From Myrmaecium sp. VS I D KN 1 (lineage: Eukaryota; Ascomycota; Dothideomycetes; Valsariales; Valsariaceae): a DNA stretch of 64,000 nucleotides. Made by a program: the position numbers and the translations under genes. Shown piece after piece: positions 47,024 through 62,351 of the stretch (position 1 is its first letter; every line of letters begins with the position of its first letter). Location of the stretch: contig JADQAV010000033.1 in the NCBI GenBank assembly GCA_019775845.1, positions 3,611 to 67,610 of the forward strand, read 5' to 3'. The notes under the pieces are model-generated. The model searched no databases. It was not told where the DNA came from and saw only the letters and a list, made by a program, of their open reading frames with translations.

Positions 47024-48299
47024 ATGTCTCTACGCGCAACCACCACCCTTTCCCTCCGTTCACTTCCTCGACACCTTCTCAGGCCCCCTCTCGTCCTTCG
47101 CACATTTCCCTCCCCAACCAGGCATTTCCACATCACCTCCGCAGCCATGTCCGACGTCAAGAAGATCTTCTCCCCCAAGGCTTGTCCTCGTACGTCTCTT
47201 GGAGCTCCCCTCACCTCCTCCGGTGTCCAGTGTGACTCGACCACGTCTGCTAACGAGAACGCCTTCTACAGCTGCCGGACCTTACGTACGTTCGACTTTT
47301 TTCCTTCTTCTCCTTGTCTTCCCGGCGATCTTCTACATCACGCAATTATGTCCTCGTCACCGTGCCGCCTCATTCCCCGGAGAAGGCTTCGCTGCACACC
47401 ATCCCGACAGCGCCGCAATCCCCGCAACGTGCCCGCCTCACCTAGCAGGCAGGCATTGTCCATAGGCGGGCATTCAGCCTTCCCCGGACAACACTAACCG
47501 CACATCACAACACCACTCCCACTACCACCACCATGTCACAACAGCCTGCACCCCCCTCCCTTCCCTCGTGCCTGCAAGCCACAGCCACAGCAGCTGCACA
47601 ATCACGCAACCCAATACACCTTCTCGCGCTGCCATTCCCCGATCACCATTGTTTCTCATCACTCCCTCCGCCACCGTCTCCTATCACTATCACAGATCAC
47701 AAATCACAAACCGATATCACCTGTTTTTAGTTTCATTGATGTTTCTCTCTTCCCGCCCACTCACGTCAACATGATCTGAGGACCTCACGCCCTCCGCGAA
47801 CTTAACTGACTTCTTTCCTCTTTCCTCCCATCACGAGCAGACACAAGCCATCCAAGCCGGCCAGACCCTCTACGTCTCCGGCCAGATCCCGGCCGACAAC
47901 CAGGGCAATCTGGTCGAGGGCAGCATCGCGGAGAAGACCAAGGCCTGCTGCGCCAACATCGCCGCCATCCTCGAGGCTGCTGGCACCGACGTGACCAAGG
48001 TGGTCAAGGTAAGTGATGGAAGTTGTCAGAACGAGAGCAATTGGGAGTATGTTTCACTCGAGTTTTTCCGGATCAGCTGACATTTTTCTTTCCTTCTTTC
48101 TTCTTCCGTCTCTCAGGTCAATGTCTTCCTCGACGACATGGCCAACTTCGGCGAGATGAACGGAGCGTACGAGCAGTTCTTCGCGCACAAGCCGGCCCGG
48201 AGCTGCGTCGCCGTCAAGCAACTGCCCAAGGGCGTGCCGGTCGAGATCGAGTGCGTGGCTTACGTCGGTAAGAGTGACTCCTCTTCCAGCAAGCTCTAA
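47024..48299 (+). CDS. MMF1: RidA/YjgF/UK114 family protein, mitochondrial (Mmf1-like)
   Basis: Four exons, 47024-47189, 47272-47285, 47841-48008 and 48117-48299; 176 residues. Exon 2 is only 14 nt, yet it restores CPPAGPY, which with exon 3 (TQAIQAGQTLYVSGQIPAD) gives the canonical RidA block. The end carries VNVFLDDMANFGEMNGAYEQFF, PARSCVAVKQLP with the conserved Arg, and VEIECVAYV. RidA enzymes hydrolyse reactive enamine/imine intermediates from PLP enzymes. The first 40 residues are Arg/Leu/Ser/Thr-rich and acid-free, a mitochondrial presequence. A second ATG (MSDVKKIFSPKACP) right after it would give a cytosolic Hmf1-like form. Intron 2 is 555 bp, very long for this window. Confidence 0.92.
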
Positions 48300-49066
48300 T
48301 GTGTGAAAGAAAGAGAAGGAAGCAGTAGATCTTCATTGCTCTCCTCTGCTCTTTCTTCTTTCCGAGATCTCTTTCTTGCTTCATATCCCGTCCATCTCTG
48401 TCAGATTGTGTGTTGACTTCTCTCCCCTCTTCTTCTACGTGTTTTGCTGTGGTCAACAGCGTAGGTTACTTGTTCTTCTTCTTCTGGGACTTGAAGAATG
48501 GAGCGCTCCTCTCCGGGATGACTGGAAAAATCAGAATGTACATACATCCGGTATGTACCGAGAAAACAAAAGCAGTCACTCCGATTCTTCATTTGAACTT
48601 CGCTGCATTGCGATTGAACGTGATATCTTACTCTTTCTCCCTCAATGGAGTCAGTTTCATCATCTACATCTCACAGCATATCGTATTGGATTTTTCAGCC
48701 TCGTCAGTACACACTAGTCATCGGTTCAGATTTCCAACAGCCCAAAAAAGTTTTTCATTTATTTCAGCAAAGTGTTTTTACGTGAAGAAGATGTGTCTGC
48801 AGGATGGACACACAAGAAGAGAAAGGTCGGCTCTGGGATGAGAGAGAGCGAAAACCGAGAAAAAGGTATTTACAAGAACGAGGACGGACGACACGGAAGG
48901 AGGGGGGCTAGGGAGGGGGGAAAGAAGAAGGAGAAGGTCGTCCCGTTCGTTTCCCATGTGAACGGCGTGAGCATCAGCGTCAGCATGAGCATGAGCATCA
49001 GCGTTCGCAACATTCCACCCCGCGCGGGCCACATCAAAAAGAGAAGACGTTCGTGTCGACGGTCGT
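48300..49066. other. Convergent 3' intergenic region
   Basis: 767 bp between the stop codons of the RidA gene (+) and the pectate lyase gene (-). It contains AGCATG/AGCATC hexamer-like repeats at about 48970-49005 and no gene. Confidence 0.6.
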
Positions 49067-50249
49067 TTAGAAGGAGAGGGTAGCGCCCGCGGTGCCGACG
49101 ACGGCCGCCTTGACGTTCGCCGAGCCAAGCAGGGTGTAATCATACGGCATGGACGTCAACGTGCCCTCCTCCGCGGTGTTCTCCGCATCACCAAAGTCGT
49201 TATCGTTCGAGACGGCATAGCCATCATCGGTGGAGTACAGCGGCTTCTTGCAATCGACAAAGACATTGCTCTCGACCAGCAACTGGGCGCCATCGCGGGT
49301 GTTGATGCCATCGGAGACGTTGAGGTAGTAGTTATTAAAGATATGCCCCGTGCCAAAACGGTACGAGGGCCCACGGGAGTTGAGGTTATACCAGTAGTTG
49401 TTGGCGTACGTCACGGTCAGATGGCCGGTATCCTCATCCCCGTTCGAGTCCGAGTGACCCACCAGCGAGCTCTTCCAGTGGTCGTGCAGGAAGCTGTTGG
49501 AGACGGTGACGTAGTCGCACGCGTGCGTGATGTCCAGCAGCCCGTCGTAGTAGTCCTTGTCGTGGTCGCGGTCGGAGGACAGGTCGACGTGGTCGATCCA
49601 GATGTTGCTGCTCGCTTGCAGCCCGATCGCGTCGCCGTTGTCCGCCAGCACCTTTTGGATCGTCAGGTTGCGGATGATGACGTTTTTCTTGCTCTTCACG
49701 CGCAGGCCGAGGCCGATGAGCTCTGGTTTACGTACGGGTTAGCGGGTGTGGCTGGGAGAGAGGGAAGGAAGGGGAGGGTACGCACTGGCATCCGAGTTCT
49801 TCCCCACGATCGTCTTGTTGGACCCGATCTTGACCTCGGCCGCCTCCTCGATCGTGCCGTCGACGACGACGACCCGGGCCTCGTCGTCCGTCACCGCGGC
49901 CGTGAACTGGGCGTAGCTGGTGACGGTGGTGGTCGTGCCGCCGTTGCCGCCGGTGGTTCTGGACAATGCATATCTCTGGTCAGCTTTCGATGTTTCTTGG
50001 ATGGAGGGGGGGAGGGGGGAGGGAGGAGAGGGATGCGGATGCGGATGCGGTTCCCTTCCCTTCCTTCAGGTACAGTACATACCCTCCGTTCAACGTCGCG
50101 TAGCCGACCGTCGGGGTCTCCGTGATAGAGGCCCGCTTGGCCAGGTCGGCGCGCTTCTCGTGCTCGTTCTGCGTCCGCGTCGGCGCTCCCAGCGCGACCT
50201 GCCCCAGCGCAGCTAGGGTGGCGATGACGGTGGTGGGGGTGAAGTACAT
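49067..50249 (-). CDS. Pectate lyase, polysaccharide lyase family 1
   Basis: Three exons, 50083-50249, 49786-49958 and 49067-49722, with introns of 124 and 63 bp; 331 residues. A signal peptide (MYFTPTTVIATLAALGQVALG) is followed by a short Lys/Arg-bounded propeptide (EKRADLAKR). The parallel beta-helix motifs are clear: KTIVGKNSDAKLIGLGLRV (built by the splice), NVIIRNLTI, DAIGLQASSNIWIDHVDLSSD with Ca-binding acids, YYDGLLDITHACDYVTVSNSFLHDHWKSSL, and NSRGPSYRFGTGHIFNNYY with the catalytic R-x-P-x-x-R pattern. The enzyme cleaves de-esterified polygalacturonate by beta-elimination outside the cell, pointing to life on plant material. Asn-x-Ser/Thr sites are few. Confidence 0.94.
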
Positions 50250-50823
50250 GATGATGATGATGGTAAAGATGGATAGGATTGATAGAAAAGACGGTCCGTC
50301 AAGGACGACTGGTGAAGGTGGAAAGGAAGGAAGAGAAGAAGGGCTGGAGGCTTGGAGATCAGATAGGAGTACTCAGTCAGGCTTGCTGCCCGTTCTTTAT
50401 ATATCCTCTTCGAGCTCCCTCCCTGTATGTATAGCATCAGGGGATGGATGGCATCAGGGGATCCGGGGGGGTGGGAAGGGGAAGACGCGTTTGTTTCTCC
50501 TTCACCCATACCGTCTTCGTTTCCGTTTCCGTTTCACACCCCAAGCATCCAAGCCTCCCCCCCAGCTGGCGCCGACGGCGTATATTCCTCCATCCGGAAT
50601 TATACATATGGAAGTTAGGAGCGGGAGGCCGGGGAAACTTCCCACGATCACGCCGTGTTTTTTCCTTGTCTTCTTCTTCTTTGGATGCTTCGAAACAGGA
50701 GGTTGGGCTTGGCAAGGCACGGCAAGGCTTGGATGGGGCGGGGAATGGGTAAACGAGCGAGCGCTAACGGTGTGTGACGGGGATGGCGTCGCGAAACGAA
50801 CCAACGAACGAACGGAACGAACA
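50250..50823. other. Promoter region of the pectate lyase gene
   Basis: 574 bp between the pectate lyase start codon and the target duplication of the large transposon. It holds a TATA-like box at 50396-50403; no gene is seen. The insertion lies about 575 bp upstream of the coding sequence. Confidence 0.55.
50396..50403 (-). promoter_or_regulatory. Candidate TATA box of the pectate lyase gene
   Basis: TATATAAA on the minus strand, about 147 bp upstream of the ATG at 50249. Spacing and sequence fit a core promoter; no transcription start is known. Confidence 0.5.
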
Positions 50824-50831
50824 AACGGGTG

Positions 50832-55590
<4,759 letters not shown>

Positions 55591-55598
55591 AACGGGTG

Positions 55599-56495
55599 GG
55601 GTGGGGCCGAGGAGCTTTACCTCTTTTATTACTAAGAGGGGGCTTGGCTGGGGTATAACGTATTAAAGGGGGATTGTTCGGCCTTGTCCGCCACTGTTAT
55701 TAGGGGGTGATGTCCATGTTCCTTTTACGTACTGACCGAGGACGACTTGGAGTAGGCGCGAGCGGTCAGAGTAATTCCTATTCACATACCTACCTTCCTC
55801 AAGCACCATCTCGCAAAAGTACTACCTATCGAGCGCAGCGCAGGCGCTCAGACCGGAGCGCTTCTGGTCGCTCCCCTTCCCCCCTGGCCCTCGGCTAACC
55901 AACAGTGCGTGGACGAGTAGTCCGACGTCGTTTCAGTGACAGCATGAAACACCACCTCGGAGCAGCGAGCGGGAGAGGAGGCCTGGCTTGGCTTGGCTTG
56001 GCCCTAGACTGGCATCCTGCCATCCTGGCATCGATTAGATTAAGGGAGGGAGGGGGTTTGAGTATTTAGATATGTATAGTAACTAAATACCTCTGACATC
56101 GCGCTTTCGGACCCTAGCACTGGAAGGGAATTTCTCCGGCGTGGATGCATGCTTGGCACTCTATATTTATATATAGTATGTATAATGGAGTGTTTATATT
56201 CGGAGTCTAATGAATATACGGCACCGTCCGCCCGCGAGCCCGCTGCGCGTTTAGGATTTCGTTATCCGATTTCGGCACATGGGGGGTGGAAGAACCTTTG
56301 CAGAATGGGTTGACAGCCTGGTGGGTTGATAGTGGGAAGAGGGAGGCCCAAGGTTTTATTCAGGGGGAAAAACAAATAAACATTCAGAATAACTCTTACT
56401 TATATAATGTTTCTTCGTTTCACAGTAGTATGCTTTCTCCCTTTGTGACCGAGACAATCAACAGGAAAATGAGGTAGTAAAAAAAAAGCAAAAAA
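55599..56495. other. Intergenic, no gene recognised
   Basis: About 0.9 kb of normal-composition DNA between the transposon and the 5S rRNA gene. The base composition changes abruptly at the transposon end, so RIP has not spread visibly into this flank. Confidence 0.55.
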
Positions 56496-56614
56496 ACATA
56501 CAGCAGCAGGTATTCGCTAATGGTCACCCACTTAACTACTAATCTGCCGGTAGGTTGCTTAACTTTGGAAGAGCGGACGGGGTTCCGTGTTCTCAACCTC
56601 CTATGGCCGTATGT
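56496..56614 (-). rRNA. 5S ribosomal RNA gene
   Basis: 119 nt on the minus strand, starting ACATACGGCCATAGG and ending GCTGCTGTATGT. It is followed directly by a run of seven T residues, a Pol III terminator. Helix I pairs ACATACGGC with GCTGTATGT. Helix II pairs AGGTTG with CAACCT around the usual bulged A, and helix III pairs ACGG with CCGT. Signature words CCCGTCCGCTCT and GATTAGTAGTTAAGTGGGTGACCA are present. Compared with the common fungal TTGGGTGGGTGACCACCAG, helix IV has GG to AA and CC to TT, keeping its pairs. This suggests a functional, diverged copy rather than a pseudogene. Dispersed 5S genes are usual in Pezizomycotina. Confidence 0.9.
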
Positions 56615-59545
56615 GCTAGAAAATGCATATTCAGGCTTTATAAAGGGCAAACGTGCTGGCACAGTAGGATCTCAAGCACTACCTGGTCCGTTCAGCCGCT
56701 CTGCGCGCCTCATGGCGACAAGGCAATGTTAATCCTCCTGAGTAGGCCACATTGATATCATACATGACATAATGCCATTAGCGTTACGCAAAGACTCCGC
56801 AAGCGCCTTCGGACTGATGATATACCTAGACTCTCAAACGGCTGCTGGATAGGAAACAGTCACATAAGCACTCCGCCTTGTGATGCCTGAGGCAAGACGC
56901 AAGGCTGAATTCTCCGACGGCAATGTCAACGTCAACTCTCGCCTGCTCCCCAACCGCGCAGCAGCGACTCAAACCGCGGTTACCGGAGGGTATGGCACTC
57001 ACACAGTGCGTGTGTCGTAGTCACATACTACGGTTCGCTTGCGTCTGGTACTCGACCGGACCCACACGCTCCTGGCTCGTCACTCGAACCAAGGACAGGA
57101 AAGGCGGATTCGTGTGCATGCTATCTTCTACTACTTTTTGCCTCGGTGCATCCATTCCCTGCGTCCAACTGCAGAGGAGTGCACAGAACTAATTCGCCGT
57201 CAGCAGCTCGCTGAGAGTATTAGTTTCTTCTGTGGTCCGGGGTTCGGATCAGCGGAAACGCGGCAAAGGAAGCAACCGCGGGTCCTCAGCTTGGAACGCG
57301 GCTGTTCGACGCGGGAGGGCTCTTGCACTAGAAGATGTCGGCAGTGATTTGCAGGGCGCAGCGCAACAGGGCGTCCTCACTGAGCCCTGGAGCCTCCAAC
57401 CGATGCTCACTGGGCCCCAGAAAAGGGCTGGTTGGTAGCTCTTGGAAAGCAGAGGGGAGCTGTGCGACGTGTGATCGAGGCGGGGGGGATGGGCGGGCAT
57501 GCGCGGGAGCCTGGGGGGTAGCGTGGCTGACAGACGGCACTGCCCGCTGCTGTGACCCGGTTGTCTGCCGGCTCCCTTTCAGATCCTTTTCCTTTCTCTG
57601 CGTTGCCTGCACCGCGGGGAAATGAGGCTTGCAGTGAGCACGATGGGTGCCGCCGCCGGAGTGTGAGCCTGTTACACCTGAGACGAGGCGTTGGACTGGG
57701 AACGGAGCACCATGGTTGGAGCCGCGTGTATCGTCCTACCTGGCTAAGCTTAGTTCCAAGACGCAGAGGGAGGAAAGGTTAGAATTCATGCTATGAAAAA
57801 GTCGCTGCGAGACCTGACTTCAGAGCGCTAACATGGGGCTGTGAGGCTGTCGACTGATTTTAAGGTCTTCTTCTTGCCTCCCATCCAGATATATCCATTC
57901 GCTCAACGACGATCTCTCCATGAGGAGACCCCACGCCTGTACCAACCAACTACACATCTGATATCAGACTACAAGGAGGCTATAGAGAGAATGTGGTCTG
58001 AAAGCGCTCCACGTGGTTGGAGGAGAGAGCTCATGTTCAAGACGCCGTACGCCCGGTTTAGGTAACTTCACCCTTAACACAGAAGGACGACGTGGCAGGC
58101 GGCTCTTGGTTTGTGCGCACTAGTACGCCACCCGCGTCGAAACGGCTTGAAGAACTGTCCTCCAGTCTGGGATGCTCCACAGGGCTATGTCGTCGATAAG
58201 CCCTGGCGTACTTGGTGCGAAATGGGGACATTCGAGGGTTCTTGTACAACAGGAAATGTCAATCTTATACGGGGGATTTGGATCTATAGTCGGTTCACTA
58301 TGACGTCCCGTTCACGATGTGAGATGTGTATGGAGATTAGCGCCTCAAAGAAGTGCCATACAGGAAACAGAGGCCTTCACTGGGCAGTTTGGTCTTACTG
58401 GGTACCTGCTGTGACACGATTTTTCACAGGTTACTTGGGACTACACAAAAAGTGATTACCTACACTATCACTACTCGATTGGTACGGACAGGGAACCATC
58501 TCGCCTAGGTATGCATACATTACAATGTGGAACTCAAAGCTATCCGTCAGCCTCACTAGCCTAGTGACGGCGGAGGAGGAGTATCAAGTGGCTGATATAT
58601 TGCTTTCTTGATTCTGATTCGAAGATCAATATCATCGGAGCATGAGACTCGAGGTTGAAGGTCCACATACCTGCTTTCAATGCCGTCCAATGCTGGCGCG
58701 ACAGAATCCGTCGTTGGAGTCAGAGGTGTGGTTGCGGTCGCGATGATGGCCCTACCTATAGACTGTTCCTAAACAGAGCGCAACACTCCATGACCTGCTT
58801 CACTGCTGTGCGCCCCTGCAACCCGCCAAAAAGACCAGTGACAAGCTCGTTACATTCGTAAGAGCACCATCTGGTTTGGTGCACGAGAATAAGCAAGGCG
58901 CATCCGACGCTGGGAAGGGAGCGTCAGTTCCAGAGAGGCTAATCCCGCCTTTGTACGTGATCCGCAAATAAAGCGAAATCGAATACACTCAAAGAACTTC
59001 TGTGGCCTGGTTATGATAACAAAGTATCTGCGTGCATAGCCCTCTTTGAGGATGGGTTTGCACCGTCCTCTGAGAGAGTGACGAGATGGCTCGCCTTTAA
59101 CAATGCTGCGACGCTATTTTCGATAAACAATATCATGTGCTTGCAGAGCAACATCTGCCGCCACCGATAGCGTAGGCCAGGATATATCAGATTTTGGAAG
59201 ACATGTATACAATCCCAAGAAGGACAGTGCTTTTGAAAGGTGAGACTACTTTACATAATATCGCTCCTGTGTACAAGACCGCGTAAAGAAGCACAAGGGA
59301 ACACCGCGGTTGTCTTCGCCTTCTTTATCTTTCTCCGCCCTCCTCACCAGACAGTAGTGAGAGCCAAACCTATGCATGAGATATTCCATGAACTCTAGAG
59401 AAAACCAAAATCAATGGGGGTAGAAAGACCCTCAGGCAGCTGTGCGAGTGAATTGATTGTGCTAGCGAAGACTGCTGGTCTAACCATGCTGAACAGGAAA
59501 ATGAAGTTCAAGCCGCTCACATTGGTCCCGTCATTGTATCTTCAA
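56615..59545. other. Gene-poor stretch, no gene recognised
   Basis: 2.9 kb between the 5S gene and the 3' end of the forkhead gene. It has normal base composition. Frames of 70-115 codons occur (for example 57841-58065 and 58111-58455, plus strand) and could be remnants of decayed genes, but no motif supports this. Confidence 0.5.
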
Positions 59546-61140
59546 TCACATACGCAAATTCGCAAAGCTCGTCGTCGGAGTGTTAGCGCTCGCGCAGGTA
59601 TCCATATAGAGTGCGGGAGGTGTTTGAGGCGACATGGGAACGTTCTCCGATCCAGGACTCGTGTAAAAGAGGGGTTCTTCTGCACTACCGAAATCGTATG
59701 GATAACCGTCAACCATGTCGGTCATTTCTGGTGTTGCGCCAGACTCGGGAGTTGTAGGACATGACCAACTGCCGAGGTCTTGGTATGATGCGTAAGACAA
59801 TACTTCCTCATCCATGCCCAGGCCTCCAGTATAGTGCTCTGGCGTACCTTGCACATTTCGCGCGGTTTCATCGTCGAAAAACATAGGCGTGGGGCTGCGA
59901 TATGGGTGGTATCGGATGGAGGGAGAGCCAAGTTCTGGCATCGGCGCTTGAGACTTTGGGGCGCTGCGGTTGTGTCTAGCCGACCGTCTGAGGCGACCGG
60001 ATGACGCCTTGGTTACTTGACCATCGCGTAGTCGAGAAGTCTGTCTCGAAGGCGCAAGATCATGGATGTATGTTTTCTTGTTCGCCAATTTAGTCCGAAA
60101 CCTGGTAGTGGATTTGACGCCGTTGCGGATAGCATCCTGCGTCAACCTCCACTTGTATCCCTTCTTGTCCTCCTCAGAAAGCTCCACTTTTTCGAAAGCC
60201 TGAGGTGGTCAGTATTGTGACGACGTGAGAGAAGCAAGATACCTACCCCATTCATGGACAGATTATGACGAATGCTATTCTGCCATCCTCTAGTTGCTTT
60301 GTTGGCGCCCTTGTCGGTATTCCTCTCAAACCATTTGTAGATGTCGCGCAAGACCATGGTGTAGTTGGGGGCTTGGAGGAGCGCTCTATAGATCAGTTGC
60401 GCATAAGGCTCGTCCTTGTTGCGGTTGTTTCCAAGTGTCGTATAGCGCTGGTAAGCTTCGTCAATTGGTGGACTGCCATCACATAGTTCTTCCTCGACTT
60501 CCATTAGGGATTCCAGTGGATAAGGAGCAGTAACGTAATGCTCATACGAAGGAGATCGAGCTCCTAGATAGTGTTCTCCATACCCATCGGGACATTGGTC
60601 GAAGCTGTCGTTGAATGTGTCTGAACTCGGCTCTGCCGACTCGAATTTGCTTGGTTCTACCTCATAGACGGACGGATGGTAGGATTTAGTCTCTTGCTCT
60701 TGCTTTCTGATATTGAACATTGGAATTGTGCGGGGGCAAGAAGACTCCATGCTCCCGTTCAGGCTTTCATAATGATAGCCCGAGCATGGAAACGGTTGCA
60801 TGTATCTGTCCCAATCCGAGAACGGAGTGAGTGATCCAGTCGGACTACCATAGCGTGGAGCAAGCTGGTAATTTGGCCATCCTGGTTGGCTGGACGGGGT
60901 ATGAGTCTCCCATAGGGGTATATCACCCTGCGAGGTCTGGCGAAATGATATTGTAGAGGAACATGATTGCTCGGGGCGTTGGTTTCTATGAACCATCAGG
61001 GATATGGTGGGAGGTTCAATCGAAGATCCGATCGGAGACGTCATGATCTGAGGAGTGAGATTCCGCTCTATTGGTTCGGAAGGAAGAAAGGTCGGGGATG
61101 CCCTCGGAATAGAGAACTGACGAGGATCCGTGTCTGGCAT
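59546..61140 (-). CDS. Forkhead-domain transcription factor
   Basis: Two exons, 60247-61140 and 59546-60199, phase 0, with a 47-bp intron (gtaggt...cctcag); 515 residues from the ATG at 61140. The frame is open a little further to a GTG at 61155. The N-terminal half is disordered, Ser/Pro/Tyr-rich. The forkhead winged helix spans about 240-320: DEPYAQLIYRALLQAPNYTMVLRDIYKWFERNT, then the recognition helix ATRGWQNSIRHNLSMNG, and after the splice AFEKVELSEEDKKGYKWRLT. The W-Q-N-S-I-R-H-N-L-S core is intact, so sequence-specific DNA binding is expected. Downstream is a basic patch (SSGRLRRSARHNR) that may serve nuclear import, then an acidic/Ser/Pro tail. I cannot assign it to a named Fkh or Hcm1 subgroup. 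Confidence 0.9.
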
Positions 61141-62351
61141 TTCTCGTTGACTCACTCAGGGCAAAACAGGGCGAGTGAACAGGATGATGTTCTGAAGCAG
61201 CGTCTCCTTGGAAGCAAATGGCAGCGCGATGACAGAAGGCTGAGTGAGGAAGATGTTACAGGAGGGAAGAAGCGACATTTGAGACGTTTCTATTGAACAA
61301 TACCAGATCTTTTGGGATCTGCATGCGCACAATCGGTCAGGCTGCAGGCTGCCAGCGCATGGGGACTAAGGGTCTTTCAAGCAGGAATCCCTTTGGCAGC
61401 AAACTGTACCTATCTGAAGACCTCGGAGGCTAGTGGGACAATCGCGCCGTAGGACAAACTGACCGACTTGTCTGGGACATGCAGGCTCAGCCATGCAAGA
61501 ACGGACAGTGCAGCGATTCGCACAGACTTGTACGTTGGCAAGGGTGTGTGATCGATCATTCGTCCTACCGTGGAAGAGGGAGGACCAAGCATTTCTCGGG
61601 ACAGGGTCTGCCATCTGAAGCCTCCGGATACGTGCAGGACATGCAGGACAACATGCAACAAGCTATGTCGCTCATTGACCAGGTAGCCCTGCACCATGCA
61701 GCAAGGCAGAACAATGTTGACCGACGAACCTGTCGGCCTCTCTACGATGCTTCCAGAAAAGCCCGCTGTCACACAGGTCTCTCCCGTAGGAATTGATCCC
61801 GTCATGCCGGCGGGGAAGGACCCAGATATCGAGCCTAACAAGTATCAAGTGGCTGTCCTTGCCTACTTGCGCAGCGGAACGTTTGCCTAGTCCATAGGAC
61901 TTTCCTACGCCCCTCTTGCACGTGCACAAGTACCGATTTGCTCCCCAGGTGAACGGCTATTCGGAACAGCCTTAACCCTGGACACGGACGGGGCCGCGGT
62001 CGACGGGATAGCTTACCCACGTCCAGGGCTCTCCTCGGAGAGGTACTAAACAAGCAGCGGAACGCGGTGAACAAGCCGAGACGACGCGGAGATCTGAGAC
62101 ATCTGGATGCCTTAGTCACGAGTGCCACATCAATGCGTCCTGGTAGACTATGTACACCTCATAGCGATCTTTCCATATCCGTGAATCTGTTGTTCGTTGG
62201 ACCCAAGCGCCACTAAGAGTGTAAGCTAAGAAGCTACTTGTACATTGTGTAGAGCATTTAGTTACCGGAAGAATGACCGAGGGCTCGGAAGCCGTTACGC
62301 TTCATGGAACCGTAAAGCTGCACCGTGAAGCGATAAGTCACCCAACATCCA
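61141..62351. other. Intergenic, no gene recognised
   Basis: 1.2 kb between the forkhead start and the cactin 3' end, both genes on the minus strand. It should contain the forkhead promoter. The 61410-61841 frame on the minus strand shows no family-like features. Confidence 0.55.

Noticed and set aside
47730-47780. C/D-box-like words (TGATGT ... CTGA) in the long RidA intron
   Set aside because: The C box is imperfect, there is no terminal stem, and no guide region could be judged. This is too weak to call a snoRNA.
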